The notes under the pieces were generated by a model that ran no database searches, was not told where the DNA came from, and saw nothing but the letters and a program-made list of their open reading frames with translations. A program made the translations under genes and the position numbers. A stretch of 64,000 nucleotides of DNA from Sabellastarte sp. h YS-2021 (lineage: Eukaryota > Annelida > Polychaeta > Sabellida > Sabellidae): the NCBI GenBank assembly GCA_964017235.1, contig OZ024940.1, positions 25,177,615 through 25,241,614 on the forward strand, in the 5' to 3' direction. Below, piece after piece: positions 47,101 to 58,480 of this stretch (positions within the stretch are counted from its first letter, which is position 1; every line of letters starts with the position of its first letter).

Positions 47101-50100
47101 GTATTTAGGTCTAAAATCACAGCAAATATTAATAAGCAACAAAATTTAGCTTGCACGGCAAAGCACCAGATATTTATTCGCAGGCTGCCATTTGTCAGGT
47201 ATCATTGTTTACCTTAAAAAAAATAGGGCATGAAAAGTGTATCTGTAGTATGAGCACCAGACAAAGTAAAAACATTCGTTTTTTTTTTTTTTTTTTTAAA
47301 AAAACAACTTCAGATTTCTCCGCCATTTTTGGACGGATTTTAAGGCAACAACAATGAGCTCTGTAAACATACCTAATGATAAAGATTTATAACTTATTTA
47401 TAGGCCACATTAAAACAGCACCTTCAAGCCGTTTGCTCAAGAACCTTTCTAGTCGCATTTCGAGGTCATCCAGTTCGTCATCTCTTGGAAAATCTAAAAT
47501 CACAGAAAATGTAAAATATAACAAAAGAACACGGTCAGCTGCCATTTCTTAGTTTCTTTCACAAAAATGATGCACTTATTACCTAGTACCTGTAAGATAG
47601 CAAGTTTTAGCAACTCGTATATACGAGTATAACCCCAAATAAATTGAGTTAGATACCCAATGGTATCAGTAAGTAACTGAAGTGGTCTCAACAAGTAACC
47701 AGAGTATTATCAACAAGTTACCTAAGTGGGACCTGTAAGTTACCTGAGTGGTATCAACAAGTTACCTGAGTGGTATCTATAAGTCACCTGAGTGGTATCA
47801 ACAAGTTACCTGAGTGGTATCTATAAGTTACCTGAGTGGTATCTATAAGTTACCTGAGTGGTATCTACAAGTTACCTGAGTGGTATCTATAAGTTACCGG
47901 AGTGGTATCAACAAGTTACCTGAGTGGTATCTATAAGTTACCTGAGTGGTATCGACAAGTTACCTGAGTGGTATCTATAAGTTACCCGAGTGGTATCTAT
48001 AAGTCACCCAAGTGGTATCAACAAGCTACCTGAGTGGTATCGACAAGTTACCCGAGTGGTACCTATAAGTTACCTGAGTGGTATCTATAAGTTACCTGAG
48101 TGGTATCGACAAGTTACCTGAGTGGTATCAACAAGTTACCTGAGTGGTATCTACAAGTTACCTGAGTGGTATCTACAAGTTACCTGAGTGGTATCTACAA
48201 GTTACCTGAGTGGTATCTATAAGTTACCTGAGTGGTATCTATAAAGTTACCTGAGTGGTATCTACAAGTTACCTGAGTGGTATCTATAAGTTACCTGAGT
48301 GGTATATATAAGTTACCTGAGTGGTATCTATAAGTTACCCGAGTGGTATCAACAAGTTACCTCAGTGGTATCTATAAGTTACCTGAGTGGTATCTATAAA
48401 TTACCCGAGTAGTATCTATAAGTTATCCGAGTGGTATCAACAAGTTAGTACCAAAGTATTATCAAAAATTTACCTGAAGGGGTATGAACAAGTTATAAAA
48501 GTGACATCTGAAAGTTACCAAATTGATATCAACAAGTTACCTCTGTGGTATGTAACAGCTTTTAAGTAAACCTGACTTTCTTTCATCAATGCTCAAAGGG
48601 AAATTGGTATAAAAGTAACAGCTTTAAATTTTAAAGCTTTTGGCGGAATGATTTTTTTGGGGGTTTAATTTTAAACATACAAAAAAACGAGCATGACAAC
48701 ATCCAAAATACCCCCGAAACATAGAAAAGGACACTAAGTACACTATGCCAAGTATTCTTGAAGCACTTTTACTGTTGCTACTTGACAAGAGTATGTTATA
48801 CACTGACCCGATCGCTTCCGCCTTTTGTTTAAGCAGCCCGGTTGTTTCTTGCCACCGTTAGCGTAGAAGTCTAGGTGCCCCATGGAGATCAAGGTGCCGT
48901 AATCCAGCATGTAGTCCCCACCGCCTGGCAATAAAAAAAAATTCCACCAGTGTATATAACGGGGAAAATTAATATGACATACACTGTAGTTTTAAATTTT
49001 ATATTAGTCATAAGAGAAAACGAATATATACAATCCAAAGGTAAGTCAGTGTGTCTTGTCTACTCCAGTGAAATGTATGTCACAGTAATTAGTTTACACT
49101 TTATTATCCGACATTTTGAATAAATAATAAGTAAATTCAGTCCAGGGTTACATAAAGAATGCTACAAAGCTGCAATATATGTATTCATGATAAAGGGCTA
49201 AAGCGAGTATGAGAACTTAAATTTTTAACTCGAGATTTCCCCGCTATTTCCACTGGGCAGAAGCTCTGTAAACATGCCTTTCTAGTGATAGATGTAACAT
49301 ACACATTAGTGGTGGCATCGTTTACAGAAATCAAAACCAGTTACCGGGGCTTTGAAACGAATGAAATCCGGTATTTCGTAAGCTTGTTACTGGCAGTGAT
49401 TATTTCTTGCGGGGCGTACATTAGTGGGTGGACGATTAGACCAATGTTCGATCAATCGTCGGTGTCATGGTACAATCGCATTCAGTCACTGACAACTTCT
49501 AGAAATCGATTAAATCTTACTCTTCTTTATTTGTCTCAATATCCAAGTAATTTTTATATTTTAAGCAGTTTTCTAAACTTTCCTTTAATACATCAATAGA
49601 TTTCTCACGAATTTTGTGTTTGTTTATAACTACCGCCATATTTACCGGAAGTGGGTGCTTTTGGTAGATTCTAAATGTCGGAAACACCATTATTCTTACC
49701 GGAATGAAATATAATTTATCCCGGAAAGTGTTTATGATATATTAGCCAACAGTGGAGTAAAAAGTCGATTATGGGTCGATCATCGGTCGGAAAAATGGAC
49801 GAATAATCGACCATGAAAATTGAGGCAATTCCACTCACTAGCGTACATGAACCAGAACTTGCCACTGGAAATGGCCTTCATGAGATATTAAAATGTATTT
49901 AAGCATAGCTTTTGTTCCATCTAAAGTAAAAATGTGAAATATTTAACAAAATATGTATATTTTTTTTGTCGTTTTGATGAAATGTCAGCCATTAGAAAGC
50001 CTAAGATAATAATGTTTTAAAAAACCGGTTCCCAAATATTCTTTGCGGATTTCGTTTTTTCTGCCAAAACAAAATGAAATACCGCATACCGGAAAACCGT

Positions 50101-53100
50101 TAACAACACTAATACACGTAGCTTATATAATTATTGAGGTATTAATGGAGAACTGGCCTTTGTTTACGCATTTGCAACACTTCCCATTCTCTAGCTACTT
50201 GCTATAGCCAATCCAACTATTTGGACGATGCGACCACGCTGCGTTAAGGTTAAACAGAGAACCTTAACAGGCCACCTGAGAACTGGTACCCAGTCCTCCT
50301 GCCAATAGGTCATGTGATCCTTCATTTCTCAACATTAAAGAAAAAAACCCAACAAATCCTCAAACCCCAACTTAAATATCAAATTCTAAACTCCTATGAT
50401 TTATGTGACCTATGAGGTAAACACGTGTGGTTATGTGACATATGAGGTCAACACATGTGGTTATGTGACCTATTAGCATGGGGACAGACTACTGTAACAC
50501 ACTGGTCGCATAAAGGTTTGTTGTGACACCTTAAAATCACACGCCTGCATCAGCTGGCGAGTTGCTTGCCTCCACGGGCTATTGCTATGTAATGATATTT
50601 CTCCATAAAACAACTTTTCTTATGCTTTTGATGAAACCAGGAGACCAACCGTTTGTGTGTAGGACGTCAACAAAATCTGCATCTTCCTTGCTCAACCTTG
50701 CCCCAGGCTGCAGTCCTTCTAGTTCAGGCCCTGCAGGATCCATGCCTAAAAATAAAATGCCCAAGCTTTAACCGGATGGTTTTATGTCTTGCCTGTCTAG
50801 TCCAAAGAAATTCGCATTACATTACACAAGGGGCAAGAAGCAAATAGACAGTTGGGTGTTGGGAGTTGTTGCCAAGTTACCGCAGCAAGCATTAGGTTAG
50901 CTGCCCAAATTTGGAGCGAATCAGTTCGTCTCGAGACAAAGTTAAGGGTTGTACGTGCAATTCGACAGCCAGGGTCATATTGGGACAGGTCCTCAGCATT
51001 GCCACTTTGTGGGAGTCAAACCCACACAGAGCTGACGGTGCCAAACCTGCTACCATTCACTAGGCCAGCGGGGACCTTCAGTCGGCGTGAAAGACAGTTT
51101 TAAGATGGCCGATATCTTTTTTCTTTATGGATTGTCCCCCTAAATCATGAGCCTACATCTTACGCTGATTACGATCCACCTGACAACAAATTTCCACTGA
51201 ATCTGAACTTCTGAGCCCCTAAAACCCATGCATACTTCATTACTAACTACTACTGTATTTCTGGGACAGATTTCATGAAAGGTCCCAGACTTAGCCCAGT
51301 CTCAGGCTGAGTCACTGGCTCAAATGTGAGCCTTTTTGCTCAGCTAAGTCTTTGTCTCAAATGGTTGTCACAGAAGGGGTCTCGGTTGAGACCAAACTTA
51401 TCAAATAACCACAGTGGTTTTCTGTGTCATGTGACCCTTTTGTGTCATCAAAATATTCTACTAATGATACATATGTTCCTTGTTTGGCACATATTATCTC
51501 GGGTCAAATGCTATTTTGCAAAGGGAAACCTTTGTAAACATGTAGAAACACCCAAAGACTACTTTAGGCAGTTGTTTCATATACTTGTACCTTATTTTCA
51601 GCCATTTCAAATTTTGAAGTGGAGAATGAATTCTGGCGGCCATATTTGAGCCTTTGCTTACAAAACTTAAGGCCACTACCTACCAGTCTTAGAGTTTGAG
51701 CCAAAGCTGAAACTGAGACCGTTTGTGAAAATCCATAACGACTGAGCCCATGGGCTCAGGAAAAATGTTACAATAGTTTGAGACAAAAAAAGTTTTTAAG
51801 CCTGAGACTGGGCTAAGACCTTTCGTGAAATCCACCCCCGATCAGAATGAAAACCCTTGACAAAGAAGAACGAAATTGACAAAGAAAACCTGAAATTCTG
51901 CCAAACTTTTTGTACTGTCCCGCGTAGCCACAAATGTGGGCACCTAGGCTGTGCCCAATGCAGTGGGCTCTGGTTCTGTCCAGTCCTCCAGAGATGAGGG
52001 CATCAAATAGCTCTGAAATACGTAAACTTACAGAGTTATTACCAAAATGAATGTAAATATAATGTGTGAATTTATAGATAATTTACACCTGTAAAAATAT
52101 AATCTCAAGGAAATTTATTTACACCTGCACACATATAATCTGTTGTAAATTTAGTTTTAATTATGTTATTTATCTCTTATATAAAATCGCTTGTTAATTT
52201 ATTAATATTTACAAATTGTGCAAATATGATCTCATGTGAATTTATTTACATATTTTTGTTTATAAAATTTCATGTGAATTTATTTGCGTATCATTTGAAA
52301 ATAATCTCCAATACATTTATTTACATAACTAGATTGCACACGGGGCTTTAAAGGTGGCAAAAGTTCATAAAATGGGTACCTGTGGGTGATTACAGAGACT
52401 TTAAGATGACCTTAAAATTAAAATAACTGATCTCAAATTGTCCACAAACAAAGATCGCATAGGCAAGTTGTATCTGATGCAGTGTGAGGCCAGGAAGAAA
52501 TACCATTTGCAGGGTAAAGTCTGTAAGAAATGAAAAAAAGTCACTATGTGGGGGATCTTTATTGGGCCTTAAACACTGTTTTAACTTCAACTTAGAGTTG
52601 TAATATTTGGCACATGTCATTGTAAGATGCGCATAATAATATTGTATTTCCAGGTGAACTTTTACCCGGATCATTTGTGACCCAGAGGGTTTTAAGTGAC
52701 CAAAGGTGCATTTCTGACATTAAGTTGGCTTTAAGTTCAATATTACTAAGAATGGGGTTCCTGTCCTGGCCCAAATACATGTATGTGCCAAGTCTGAATA
52801 AAATCTTATCAGAGCGTTTTTGATTTATCAAGTACACAAGCCAAAATGTCCAGAAGCGTTGACGGGTGAAGCAAACATGTCTCTGACTTTCGTGCAGGGA
52901 TGCAACTTTGTAAAAATGAAACTGAACTTAAATTTAAGTTGACAGATTTACCTTTTAAACAGAAGTATTAGTAAACATCTGGAAAACTAGATTGGGCCAA
53001 CTCGGCGCCAACATATCCCCAGACAGGTCATCACTCACGCCACAGGTTTTGATCGGGAATTTTTTATTTAATCCATTTGTTGTATGCCATAAATATTGGG

Positions 53101-56100
53101 AAAAGTTATATGAACTTCAGCACATCAATCTACTAAGTTTATATCTTCCCAAGGAAGATGGTGTATCCCCAGACTCAACAGATCATATTTTCAATCTTCC
53201 TGCAATGATAACTCTGAACCTATTTTCAAAGTATTTAAATGATTGATAATTGAATGTCCATTCTAAATTAATAATCTCAAAAGAGCATATCTGTTTCTAT
53301 ATTTGTTGACAAATAAAATATTATTTTTTACTCAACTCATCATACTTTCCAATCTTCCTGCAAAGGGTAACTCTGAACCTATTTTCAAAGTATTTAAATG
53401 ATTGATGATTGAATGTCCATTCTAAATTCATAATTCCAAAAGCGTATCTCTGTTTCTATATTTGTTCACAAATAAAATATTATTTAAAAATCATATATTA
53501 TTTATATTATTATTTTATTATATTATTTTTAGAATTTGCATTGTTTTTCAGTTATTCATTTCCTCAATTCCTATATATGTGGTCCATATATATGCAACCT
53601 AAATATGTGACACAATCTCAGTTCTGACTCCCTTTGTCTTACATAATTAGATAATGAAGCTCCCACCCCCACCCCACCTCTCTCCCCTTCTCCACACCTC
53701 TCTCACTATTACAGAAGATCTGTATACCTTTGTTTATTTAGTGTCACTCAATAGCTGGAGGTCCCAGAGGTGGGTGGGGGATGGGGGGGTGGGACTACAA
53801 AGAGATGGAGTGCTGCAGCACAAATGGTAAACAAACACTTATAATATAAAAGGGGTAATCAAATACAAAAAGCTCAGTTAATCTTATCACTAAAATCAAA
53901 TCAAATATATAAATAAGGAATGTCTATTAAAGGCCTAAATTTTGGAGTACATACAAGAAAAACATATTGATATACTCTCAGATGATATTTCACTTAGATG
54001 AGAGACATAGTTTGAAAGCTACAGTGCTTGAAGATGGCAAAAAGTCCATAAATTGGGTCTCTGTGGGCAATTTTGAGATCTTAAGTCAGCCTAACAGGTA
54101 AACCTACAGCCTTTAAATTTTTCACAGACAAGGATTACATATAAGAGTTACATCTAGTGCAGTTTGAGACTCATCAGAATTACCACTTCCAAATTATAGG
54201 GCAAAATAAGTTAAAAATATAGGAAAAAAGTCCTAAGTGGGGTCTTTATGGGCCTCAAAGACAATTTTCTCCTCAACTTAAAGTCTTGATTTTCGGCACA
54301 TGTACTAAGAATATATTAATGTGTTCTCAGGTAAAATTTGAGGCAGATAAGCCTCATAGTTTGTGACCTAGAGGGCTCTAAGTGGCCAAAAGTGCAATTT
54401 CTGACCTTAAGGTGGCCATAAGTTCTTTATTATTGGGAGTTTTGGGTCACCTTAAAATAGGGATCTTCCTTTGGGCATCCTCAACATGTGTACCAAGTTT
54501 GAAAAAAAAATATTAATCCGTTTTTGAGTTATCGCGTACACAAGGAAATTTCTACGGTGGCGCGACGGACCTGAATCCAATATATCCCTGACTTTCATCT
54601 GGGGATATAAATATTATATACCATTCTTGGAACTATGAAAAGCCTGGTTCAGTGGTCATTATAGCAAAGGCATTTTTTCAGTCAAAGTGGGTGATAATTG
54701 GGGTGGATTCACACTGACGAACGGCTATATTTACTCACCAAACAGGGCCCTTCCAGCCACCCTTCCGTTTGCGGCAGCATTATCATAGCCCACAAGAACA
54801 CTTCTGTGTGACCCTTCACTCCAGTCCACAGTGATTACATTTACGTCTTCCTTGAAATTTTCACGAAGGAAAACAGAAAAATGAAAATTTATACTCCTCA
54901 CTGATTCATTTGTCGTATTTGATTGCGATTTCCTCAGGGAGAGTAATTTCATTAATCATGAAAATAATACCTCCTTGTCGAAGGCAACAATTAAAATTAG
55001 GAATGGGTCAATATGAAAAATATGGACATCGGGAGGTCGCCAATGCAAAACTGCACCGATTCTGGGACTATGCGTTTTTAGTACCTCCCAAACAAACATG
55101 GACGTTTCCTCTTCACGACATGTCAATAAAAGTGGCCAAATGAACAGAATATGAGATAAACGCTTATAATTTCTTGAGATTTCTCATTTGTTCCCAATAT
55201 TTTAAGTTTTCCTTCAACTATATGAGCTGACAAGCGAGGCTGAGGATATGAACTGTCATAACCGAAACATGGCATTTCTGCTCAACGTAATCACTAGACT
55301 ACTGTACAAAGTCAGCAAATGCATGAAAAATGGGGATAAAGGCTTATAATTTCTTCAGACTTTGAATATGTTTCTAATATTTTAACTCCCCCTTCCATTA
55401 TATGTGCTGACAAGCGAATTGGCAGTTGTAAAATCTCATCACTGTATTTCAGTAAAATGCTCTCGATACCGATAAAATCCCTATTTAAAATCACTGTAAA
55501 GCAGCTGCGTTATACATGATCCGTTTTCTCTACGGTCAACTATTTCAATTTAGATCAAGAGTAAAATTCCACAAATGACTTACCTTAGCGAGGAGAGTGT
55601 TGATAAGGGTTATCCATGGATCATCGTAACTATCTCGAAACCCGTGCACAATGAATTTGGTTTTCTTCGATGGGTCGAATTCCGATCTGGAATTTAAAAA
55701 TAAAACTAGGGTGATTGATTCTCAGACTCGGGCTTGCCCTGGCATTTTGACCCTTGCCTAACACCGTACGCAAGTAAACGTAACACCGGATATAATAGAC
55801 CCTATAAGGATGCGCTGTAAGTATAGACCATAGTTTTACAAAGCTTGAAAAAAAAAAACAAAAAAAAAAACTCAGGCATTTCAAAACAGGATAGTAAAAG
55901 CGGCTAGTTCTAACTTTTAAGCAGTTTTATTGCGTTGTGTTGCAAGTTTGGTAGTGATTAGTCCATGTAGGATCTCCTTAGTACAGGACTGGAGGACTGG
56001 AAAACACTTTAAAGGACAGAAATCCCGATCACACAAGTATAGTAACTGACATGGACCCCCCCTACCTAGACAGAGACTCGGGGATGACCAACTCCCTGAT

Positions 56101-57624
56101 AATCTTTAGCCTGCAACTGGTGATAGAAGTAAACTACAAAGAACCATAATTTTAGGTGGTCATCCCAGCGTCTATGTATCTACCCGTACTTGTAACTGGG
56201 ATCGAACCCAGGCCCTCTGTCTTTCTAGGCAAGTGTGTTGTTCCCCCCCGGCCATGGTGGCAGAGCCTCTCAAACTTACCGGATGTTGGATTTGCTGATG
56301 GTAAGGTCTCGCGCAACTCGAGTGAACAGGTTGAAGTAGGTCGTGAAGCACTCGGGCAATGGCATGGAGTCGGAATCATAAGGTGGTTCCTTGTTGTACG
56401 TGACCCCATCACACACAATACTTCCAGGTTTGCTGTCCCTGATAAAGCGAAGAAAAAATGGAAAATATTTGATCACGTCAGTTGATCTGGAGCCGCATTC
56501 ACAAAACCGATCAAGTTAAGCTAAAAATTGGCTTGCCAGTAGGGCTAGTACTCCCCAGCTTCCGTTTGCCCTGGGCTAAAAGCTACTTGCTTGTACGTTG
56601 TTGTGCCATAGGCTATTAAGTCTGTATTAGGATTGTCACAATTATAAGTTCATCTCTAATGATGTCACAATGGCAGTGATAAAATCAAGTCAGTTGTCTG
56701 ACTTTAAACGTACATTTAATAGGCAAGACTAAAATTTTTTTTTTGTTTTTTGAAAAAGGAAATAAAAGAGTAATATTTTACCCAATTTTAGTTACTTGCC
56801 ATTGGGGCAATTATTGGGCCTGTGAAGCACAAAATCCACTTGCCCTGACTGGAAATTCACTTGTCATGGGCAAGAGGGCAACATCTAGCCCTGACATAAC
56901 TTTTTTAAAAAAATGGCTTAGCTAATCTTTGGATAAAATAAGTCTTCACAAAGTTTAAAGCTGACTTTTTGGATTAAGTGAAACAGAGAGTCGGCTATAT
57001 TTAATCCAAAAGTTAATTCATTTTGTTGAGTGGATGAAAATTAATCGAAAATCAGCCCCAGCATAGGGTGTTCGAGTGTATCATCAGATACAATAGCCTT
57101 TACGCAGTTTTCAAAAGGGCCACCTCAAAGAGGTAATTAATTCCGTTATTCAAGTCCAGTAGTTGGTGTTTGCTGTTTTGATGAGCTTGGGTATGGGTTT
57201 CTAGAGATGAAACATAAACGCGTGGTAATCACATTTTTTTTTTAATTACAAACATGAAATGTAAAGTTATTTATAAGATAATAACCTTCCCCAGGAGGTC
57301 ACGTTGTCGGATGCATTAGTTGGTTGTTTGTTTATGTCCATGATATCTCCAAAAATAATGAATTGATCTTTCTAAAATTTTTTTATGTAGACACAGCTTG
57401 ACCAAAGGATGTAGTGTCACTATGTTTAGGGAAAGATCCAAATCATATGCTGGATATAAAAGTTTTTTAAATATTTGTGGAAACACCCCTGGTCTAGGTC
57501 GGTGCTCTACGAGAGCTAACTAGTTAGAACATATAATTACTCACCCAAGCCACCAGCTGCTGGCTCTGTTGAGACATAAACTGAATATTAAGCCAACTAC
57601 CAAATAACATATATTCCTAGCCAT
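44101..57624 (-). CDS. Secreted lipase of the pancreatic lipase / phospholipase A1 family (11 exons)
   Basis: Minus-strand exons, 5' to 3': 57624-57545, 56438-56280, 55686-55584, 54850-54739, 52012-51890, 50745-50650, 48924-48808, 47493-47422, 47110-47024, 46065-45959, 44226-44101. They sum to 1182 nt (393 residues plus stop), with GT-AG and matching phase at every junction. Residues 1 to about 22 are a signal peptide. Exon 3 carries FIVHGF (oxyanion region). Exon 5 carries GHSLGAHICGYAG with nucleophile Ser173. MDPAGP gives Asp195. GHLDFY and NGGKKQPGC precede the lid, and CSHGRA gives His323. The C-terminus has GYHAD and YCG, as in phospholipase A1-like members. No PLAT domain is seen, so this is the short, about 340-residue architecture plus inserted lid exons. 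Expected activity is hydrolysis of acylglycerol or phospholipid ester bonds outside the cell. Large introns hold a MITE, SINEs and a minisatellite. An AATAAA on the minus strand near 43840 could end the transcript. Confidence 0.9.
45384..45398. repeat. G-run in lipase intron 10
   Basis: About 15 G. Confidence 0.85.
46303..46500 (+). repeat. tRNA-derived SINE S1, diverged
   Basis: The head GGTGGTGTAGTGGTTAGTGT and a B box of CCAGTTCAAATCTC are followed by S1 body remnants (GGAAAGCTGGTAGTTACTTG). It lies in lipase intron 9, antisense to the gene. Confidence 0.65.
46588..46872 (+). repeat. tRNA-derived SINE S2, long copy
   Basis: CTGTGGCCTAGTGGGTAACA, a B box GTGGGTTCAAACCCAGG and the shared body with AAATGGCGGTCCTCTGTCA. 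It lies in lipase intron 9, antisense to the gene. Confidence 0.8.
47024..47493 (-). CDS. Two symmetric cassette exons encoding the lipase lid insert
   Basis: Exon 8 (47493-47422, 72 nt) and exon 9 (47110-47024, 87 nt) both start after the same acceptor context, TGTGATTTTAG. Both begin and end in phase 1, so either can be skipped without a frameshift. They encode 24 and 29 acidic, probably helical residues with cores DDELDDLEMRLERF and HVEDVKDRFISEVDDL. These resemble each other loosely and may be an exon duplication. They lie between Cys255 (QPGC) and Cys321 (CSHGRA), the pair that closes the lid loop in pancreatic lipases. Splicing is predicted from the sequence, not observed. The weakest point is the exon 8 donor (GTGCTG), which is not a strong consensus. 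Confidence 0.72.
47680..48545. repeat. 22-bp minisatellite, about 38 units, in lipase intron 7
   Basis: Units of GTTACCTGAGTGGTATCTA plus three bases (variants TCAACA, TCGACA, TCTACA) run head to tail, with diverged units at both edges. On the lipase-coding strand each unit reads CCACTCAGGTAACTT. Confidence 0.95.
48743..48924 (-). CDS. Lipase exon 7, with an alternative read-through ending
   Basis: The spliced form ends at 48808, where TCGG precedes the donor GTCAGT. It encodes HLDFY, NGGKKQPGC and the basic run KRRKRS. If the donor is not used, the frame stays open for 21 more residues and stops at 48745-48743. That form would lack the catalytic histidine and should be inactive. Downstream exons in matching phase supply CSHGRA, so the spliced form is preferred. 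Confidence 0.7.
50940..51078 (-). repeat. tRNA-derived SINE S3
   Basis: It matches 4675-4822 (CAGCCAGGGTCATATTGGGA, GTGGGAGTCAAACCCAC). It lies in lipase intron 5, in the same orientation as the gene. Confidence 0.65.
51262..51840. mobile_element. MITE family M1, full copy in lipase intron 5
   Basis: It aligns end to end with 1141-1730, including CAAATAACCACAGTGGTTTT and GGCGGCCATATTTGAGCC, and has the same inverted ends. It stops about 50 bp from the exon 5 donor. Confidence 0.8.
52340..52870 (+). repeat. Dispersed ~550-bp repeat R2, copy 1
   Basis: It shares ordered blocks with 54010-54610: CATAAATTGGGT/CATAAAATGGGT, GTCTTTATGGGCCT/ATCTTTATTGGGCCT, GGCACATGT, GTGACC-AGAGGG, ATTTCTGAC-TTAAG. 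The end, with a GTACACAAG block, resembles 3' regions of non-LTR retroelements. Confidence 0.65.
53195..53500. repeat. Tandem duplication, ~157-bp unit
   Basis: TCTGAACCTATTTTCAAAGT and GATTGAATGTCCATTCTAAA occur twice about 157 bp apart. Confidence 0.85.
54010..54610 (+). repeat. Dispersed repeat R2, copy 2
   Basis: See the first copy for the shared blocks. This one ends with TTGAGTTATCGCGTACACAA and CCCTGACTTTCATCTGGGG. It lies just beyond lipase exon 4 in intron 4. Confidence 0.65.
56153..56275 (-). repeat. tRNA-derived SINE S2 head
   Basis: Minus-strand B box GCCTGGGTTCGATCCCAG and GGGTAGATACATAGACGCTG match S2. It starts right after lipase exon 2, in the same orientation as the gene. 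Confidence 0.6.
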
Positions 57625-57779
57625 TTTTTTAAATTATTCAAATTTCTCTCCAAATGTTCTGTTTGATTCTGAGACCCTCTTTCTAACTTAGAAAGTATTG
57701 CATCAGAAGCGGACACTTCAATTTTGATCTAATATATAATATATATACCTGACAAAAACTTTTTCATGTGTTTCAGTCG

Positions 57780-58480
57780 TCGAACTTCCTCATTTTTACC
57801 CCCCCCCCCAAAAAAAAAAAAATCAAACAATTGCCAAATATAGAAACAGACCTTTCAATAGGTGTATTAACCTGAAATATTGCCGGGATATTAATTTGAC
57901 CATCCAAAACATGCTGTAAGCAACAAACAATACACATACTAAGATGTCAGCCAAATCTATTACATATGCCGGGAGACAAGGTCAAAAAGTGTTAAATTTT
58001 TTTAGCAAAATAAACAAATGCAAAGTTCTATCTGCAAGTAAAGGAGAGTTGAGGTAATTGCTTCTAGGTGACGCCGACGGCACAAGAAGACAGCACCATG
58101 TCAGCAACATCATGTGCTGATGTATAATAAAACCGGACAAAAATATGATGTAAACTGATGCATTTTGCATCCGATGTGTTAAATCATTTATTTTAACTGG
58201 GCGCAGGAAATTGAGATGTGAGTGATATTAAGGACAGGTACAGTATCCAGGACCCCTGTATGGCACATTGAGTTGACAAGTGTTTTTGCAAACTCACAGT
58301 CAGGGGACCATGAAACCAAACCTAGACAGAAAAAATATTCAAACCGAATTATGACATTTCAAAAGTTTAACAGGCCATAAATTAGGTTCGTGCCCTTTAT
58401 AAAAACCATCTTATGCATTTGTGGTTTTACCTATTTGCCGTAGATCTCCAAGATATTGCTCGGGTTTCAATAAACATCTG
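57780..58480. other. Upstream flank of the lipase gene
   Basis: I recognise no promoter element with confidence and no exon. A C10/A12 homopolymer pair lies at about 57801-57822. Confidence 0.4.

Noticed and set aside
47680..48545. CRISPR-like array
   Set aside because: Units are 22 bp head to tail without unique spacers, in an animal intron. It is a minisatellite.
49285..49599. 104-residue plus-strand open frame as a membrane protein gene
   Set aside because: No recognisable family and no splice context; it lies in a lipase intron near repeat-like ends. Probably chance.
51914..51916. A GT at 51915 as the end of lipase exon 5
   Set aside because: It breaks the reading frame with exon 6 and loses the RISG residues before MDPAGP. 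The donor at 51889 keeps the frame and the family sequence.
54910..55143. 77-residue plus-strand open frame near lipase exon 4
   Set aside because: It contains repeat-like sequence and no motif. It lies in the lipase intron on the opposite strand.
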